64,000 nucleotides of DNA from Plecoglossus altivelis (taxonomy: Eukaryota > Chordata > Actinopteri > Osmeriformes > Plecoglossidae), in assembly GCA_036571765.1 (NCBI GenBank), contig BROE01000016.1, positions 12,221,838 to 12,285,837 of the forward strand, in the 5' to 3' direction. A model generated the notes under the pieces. The model made no database searches, was not told the origin of the DNA, and was given only the letters and a program-made list of their open reading frames with translations. This document shows positions 60,131-64,000 of the stretch, in pieces (position 1 is the first letter of the stretch; each line of letters begins with the position of its first letter). The translations under genes and the position numbers were made by a program.

Positions 60131-63100
60131 GTGGTGCTTTGATTCCGCCTGGATCAACAGTGGCGAGAAGTAACCAATCAGGATTTAGACAACTATGTAT
60201 GCCCTCTCCAGTATAGTTTGGATTATGTACAATTTTGAGATTTGACTTTGTGAAAAAAACCTAAATTGTTTTCGACGAAATCAACAAATATGTTTTCTCT
60301 TATACGTTCTCAATAATATGTGATACCAATCATAAATTAAACTAATAGCCTCCAAAATAAGGTCATATTTAGGGTTTGGAATTGAGAATGCTGCATCTAG
60401 ACGTCAGAGGAATTTTGTTTTGGATTATATTTTCATATGTTATGTCTAACAAACCAGTTGTAGTAATCTAGGCTATTCACATAAATTGTATCCTATTTAT
60501 AATTTTGAATATGAGTTACTGACATTATATTAGATACCGTGAACACATGGCGATGCTCAATTCCGCACATGAACACCTGTATACGTCTGTACAGTAGGCT
60601 TGTCTTCTTCATCCCCATGCTCAATGTACGACATCATAGTACCCATTTTCATCAATAAGATAATCAACCATAAAGGCTACAAGACTGAAGTCCCAGCAGG
60701 TTAAAGACGATCAGTTCCTAAACTACTCTCCCGAAGGCAGGGACACTAAAAAGCACCTTTACGCTCAAAATGGGTAGGTTAAACTCTCCCCATTACTTTA
60801 TTGGACACGAAAAAGACCGTTCATAAATGAAAGACGTCTAATGATGAGAAGAAAAGTTGAAGGAGAGGGAAGGCTATGTACAGTGAATACTTTCACAAAT
60901 CCGCTGTCAAATATTTACCTTTCTTGAGAGATTGCGCGAAACAGGTGTTTAGGTACGCCACGTTACGCATGAGCCTAACATATAAACAATGATTGAAAAA
61001 GAGAAACGTTCAGTGGATGGTGACAGAACAAAGGGTCTGGCTCTTTGTCCTGTAAATAAAAGCTCAATTTATGCCCAGATATAAGAATGTGTCTCTGCGC
61101 TATGACATCTCCAAAGTAACCATTGTCGCCAAGAAGACTAGAGCGCATTATATTATTGTTATTTTTAGTTATTTTTTATATATCCTTATGATCAGAATGT
61201 ATGTTCCCCATTTTGTGAATGACAAAATAGAATCGTGGCTTTACTATACTTCGATGTTACCTGTATGGTAACACAAAAGCACTCCTTAACTTTCTATCCA
61301 AATATGTATTCTGGGAGCCACCTGATAACCATATGCTTTCAATAAAATGGACAAATACCCCTGTGAGATAGGAGATGCTGTCTTGCTGTTATAAAAGGTA
61401 CAAAAAGTCTAAAGTAAACGAAATATTACCGCTTTACAAATAATCATTTGATGACAAATCTATATTCGGATATCATGGGCAGGTGTGAGTTTGAAGCTGT
61501 CAGTCTCAGTCCTTGATTTTATCAGTATAGTGTAGTGTCCTGCTTGTTATGCAAAGTATGGGCAAACATAGACTCCCAGTTGCTGTGGAAATAGTAGATA
61601 TCGGGACAGAGTTGGTAGGAAAGCGATTTAACAATATTTAACAATAAACTGAGCGAGCTCGTGAGCAGGTGATACCTGCCTGAGTCTCCTGATTAATACT
61701 TCCTCACTAACCCCCTTTACAATCTGTTGTAATTATTTATTAAACGAAATCTATTTATTATTATTTTAGCAAACAGAAGTACCAGGTGGGGCTTTATTTT
61801 CGTATTCAGCTTTTGTTTGAAGGACGTTTTGAGAGGGCAATCAAAGTCTAAAAACTCGCTGACCAGATTGTTGCCATCCATTTGTTCGAAACTAGCGGCG
61901 AACCCATTGAATTCGTCCCCCTCTTGTTCAGACACGTAAAAGGCTGCACATAAAGAAGAAAAGGGAAACTTCCCTCTGAGAAAGAAAAACATCTTAAAAA
62001 CATTTAATTACAACCCGGATGCCATATGTACACCTCTTGTGAAAACTCCCAACAATGTCTCTTTCTTTAGAAAGTAAAAAAGTGCGTCTTTGGAGACGCG
62101 TGCGCTTTTGGAGAGGTATGCGCATCGTGACCAGAATGACCCTGAGCACACTTCATGCAAGAAGTAATTCAAATTTAATGTGCTTTAGAGTTTCTTTTTC
62201 ACAGTCTATGTATTGTGTTCTAATAAGTAAGCTTTTGATGACAATATACACCAATTATCGCGGAACAGCAAACAGACCGGTGCTTGAACTTCTTTGTGTT
62301 CTTTGGGTCCTACAAATGAATACCTTTTCCCGTCCACTTTTACTGATCTTAGGTCTTGGTGCTTTTAATGAGATGAAATAAGGTTATGATTGCAAGTATT
62401 TCCCCCTCAACACTCAACTCAACAACCAAAAACAATTTCTTCTTTTACTGTCTTAAGTTGTTGTAGAACGGTTTTGTATTTGCTTTCCATCTATAGATAG
62501 AAATCAAAGACTGAATAGACATAGTTCCTGTTCGCAGCGGCTTGTTCCGGACACTTGCAACAAAAGAAATCATGCAGTGCATGTATAATTTGCTGTCTAT
62601 GTCAATTATAAAATTAACAACAACACTCTTAAACCTCAATACTAAGCCAAGTCAATCTAGTATAGTATGGACATATAGCTTCGATAGAGCAACTCTGTAA
62701 GACGCATTTGAATAATTTTATGCTTATAATGTTTTCTCATTTGCATATGATTATCAAGGTAAAATGAAGAAACATAAATGAACTCAGACCTTGGTCAGTG
62801 TTCGATACAAAATATATTCCATTCGTTAAGAAAGATTAATGCTAATGTATTGCCTGATGAAACCCAATGGCAATTGGAGGACTCGAGCAAAATTGTGAAT
62901 GAAAGCATCCTCGGGAATATTTTTATTTTAACATTAGGCTAGCCTAACTTACATTTTGCCTGGAAAGACAATTGTTGTATTGCATATCCATTTAAAACGG
63001 AAACTCTTCATTACAATAACTGTGTATATTAGTATGTGAAATGTGCCTGAATAATAAGGTAGACGACCTAGGACTCTGAATTCATTTGTTTCGTTAAAAG

Positions 63101-63180
63101 CTATTCTTGAGGTATCCTTAGTAATTTAGGATTTAAAATAGGTACGCTTGTGTCAGATAAATGCATGTCAGGCAACAGTG
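60131..63180. other. neurog3 upstream region, no gene recognised
   Basis: AT-rich DNA upstream of neurog3 on its own strand. Short open frames only. A FOXA-like TATTTAC occurs near 60908-60917 and scattered E-boxes are present. It probably holds neurog3 enhancers, but none can be delimited from sequence alone. Confidence 0.4.
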
Positions 63181-63633
63181 CGCGTCATCGGTATGGTCCC
63201 TTTGCAAGCGCTCGGGGGCGCTGTTGTGTTGATCCGACGGATGAAAACATTTAACGTCAGTGTCTATGCGACGAAAGTGCTTTGGTAAGTACTACGTTTG
63301 CAGCTGTCTAAATATGCAGCCATGCTGCCATTGTATCTGATCTTTACAGTGTTTGAACGACAGTCCACGTACATTTTGGTCTATCTAGCGTTTGCATCTC
63401 TGGTAAAGATCTACAGCGCAGTAGGTAGTGCATAATACTACGCAACCATTTCACGACACCACTCTCAGTTGTAAGACACTTCCTGAATTTAGGTGCCGAT
63501 TGTCTTGATATGTTGTCTGTATCCTTGGAAGGCTAGCATGCAATAGGCCTACGTAGACTTTTGAGGTACTTCAGTTAAGAAGATAATTTGAAGATAGCTG
63601 TTTGACGGGTTGACACCTACCATGGACTATATG
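63181..63633 (+). other. Candidate 5' exons of an unidentified gene
   Basis: A CpG-richer segment ends in TTTG|GTAAGT with the GT at 63285, and looks like a promoter-proximal noncoding exon. A second segment from about 63575 (acceptor TACTTCAG) contains ACCATGGACTATATG|GTAAGT. That would start a protein Met-Asp-Tyr-Met in a strong Kozak context. Joining it directly to the next acceptor-like site (near 63780) reaches a stop after five codons, so the downstream exon is unknown. No gene identity can be given. Confidence 0.25.
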
Positions 63634-64000
63634 GTAAGTGAATTTGATCAAACTGAAGCTGACGATATTTTCTTTAATGAAAGTGTATTGCTATTGAAAA
63701 AAGTGAGCTGACGGGTGTGACGTTACATGGTCTCTAGGCTACTGAATGATGCTGATCGATCTTTCTTTTTTCACATGTAGCCCAAACTAGAAGTGTAACA
63801 AACACTGATACAATGTTCGAAGGTATAAACTACTGAAAGTGTCACATTTAAGACGCGAATGACAACCTGTCAGATTTAAGGAAGTTTGATGGTGAAATCT
63901 GCAAGAAATGCTCACTTAAGACCAACCGCTAGCTGTTTCCTTTAAGTGCAGCTCTTGCTTAGTGTTCAAACACTTTTTGCTTCCTTAACCATACCAGGGT

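Noticed and set aside
1..64000. CRISPR arrays, rRNA, tRNA, bacterial-type operons or integrated viral genes
   Set aside because: None was seen; the sequence behaves throughout as vertebrate nuclear DNA.

Overview
The window is vertebrate genomic DNA, most likely from a teleost fish. It is AT-rich, with spliced genes, GT-AG introns, dinucleotide microsatellites and proteins that align by eye with known vertebrate families. I rebuilt gene models by hand from splice sites, reading phase and remembered human protein sequences. No alignment or expression data were available.

Layout. 1-10.4 kb is a gene-poor stretch with no convincing exon, a possible hAT transposase scrap at its left edge and a few patches that look like conserved non-coding DNA. 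10671-17257 (+) is pik3ap1 (BCAP), complete in 17 coding exons. 17.3-26.7 kb is non-coding, with a candidate noncoding first exon for the next gene and several simple repeats. 26714-50078 (+) is sorbs1 (CAP/ponsin): 26 coding exons, complete at the 3' end, with the initiating exon not found. 50.1-53.5 kb is its likely 3' UTR. 54571-58146 (+) is pdlim1 (CLP36/elfin), complete in 7 exons. 59142-59837 (-) is a neurogenin bHLH gene, best called neurog3, with a single coding exon and a short 5' UTR intron. From 60.1 kb to the end no firm gene is visible, but 63.2-63.6 kb has features of the 5' end of another gene.

Functional themes. sorbs1 and pdlim1 encode actin-linked adaptor/scaffold proteins of focal adhesions, stress fibres and Z-discs. 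pik3ap1 encodes a PI3K adaptor for B-cell-receptor and Toll-like-receptor signalling. neurog3 is a proneural/endocrine transcription factor and is convergent with pdlim1. pik3ap1, sorbs1 and pdlim1 keep the same order and relative orientation as on human 10q23-q24, but here they lie within about 50 kb, whereas human has about 1 Mb with other genes between pik3ap1 and sorbs1. The neurog3 neighbour differs from human, where NEUROG3 lies elsewhere on chromosome 10.

I found no novel gene system. The observations most worth testing are three strong CTCF-like motifs with a divergent layout, a 9-nt microexon candidate and a 23-codon cassette-exon candidate in sorbs1, an SRF CArG box beside a TEAD motif upstream of pdlim1, and a compact TATA/E-box/Hes-type promoter on neurog3.
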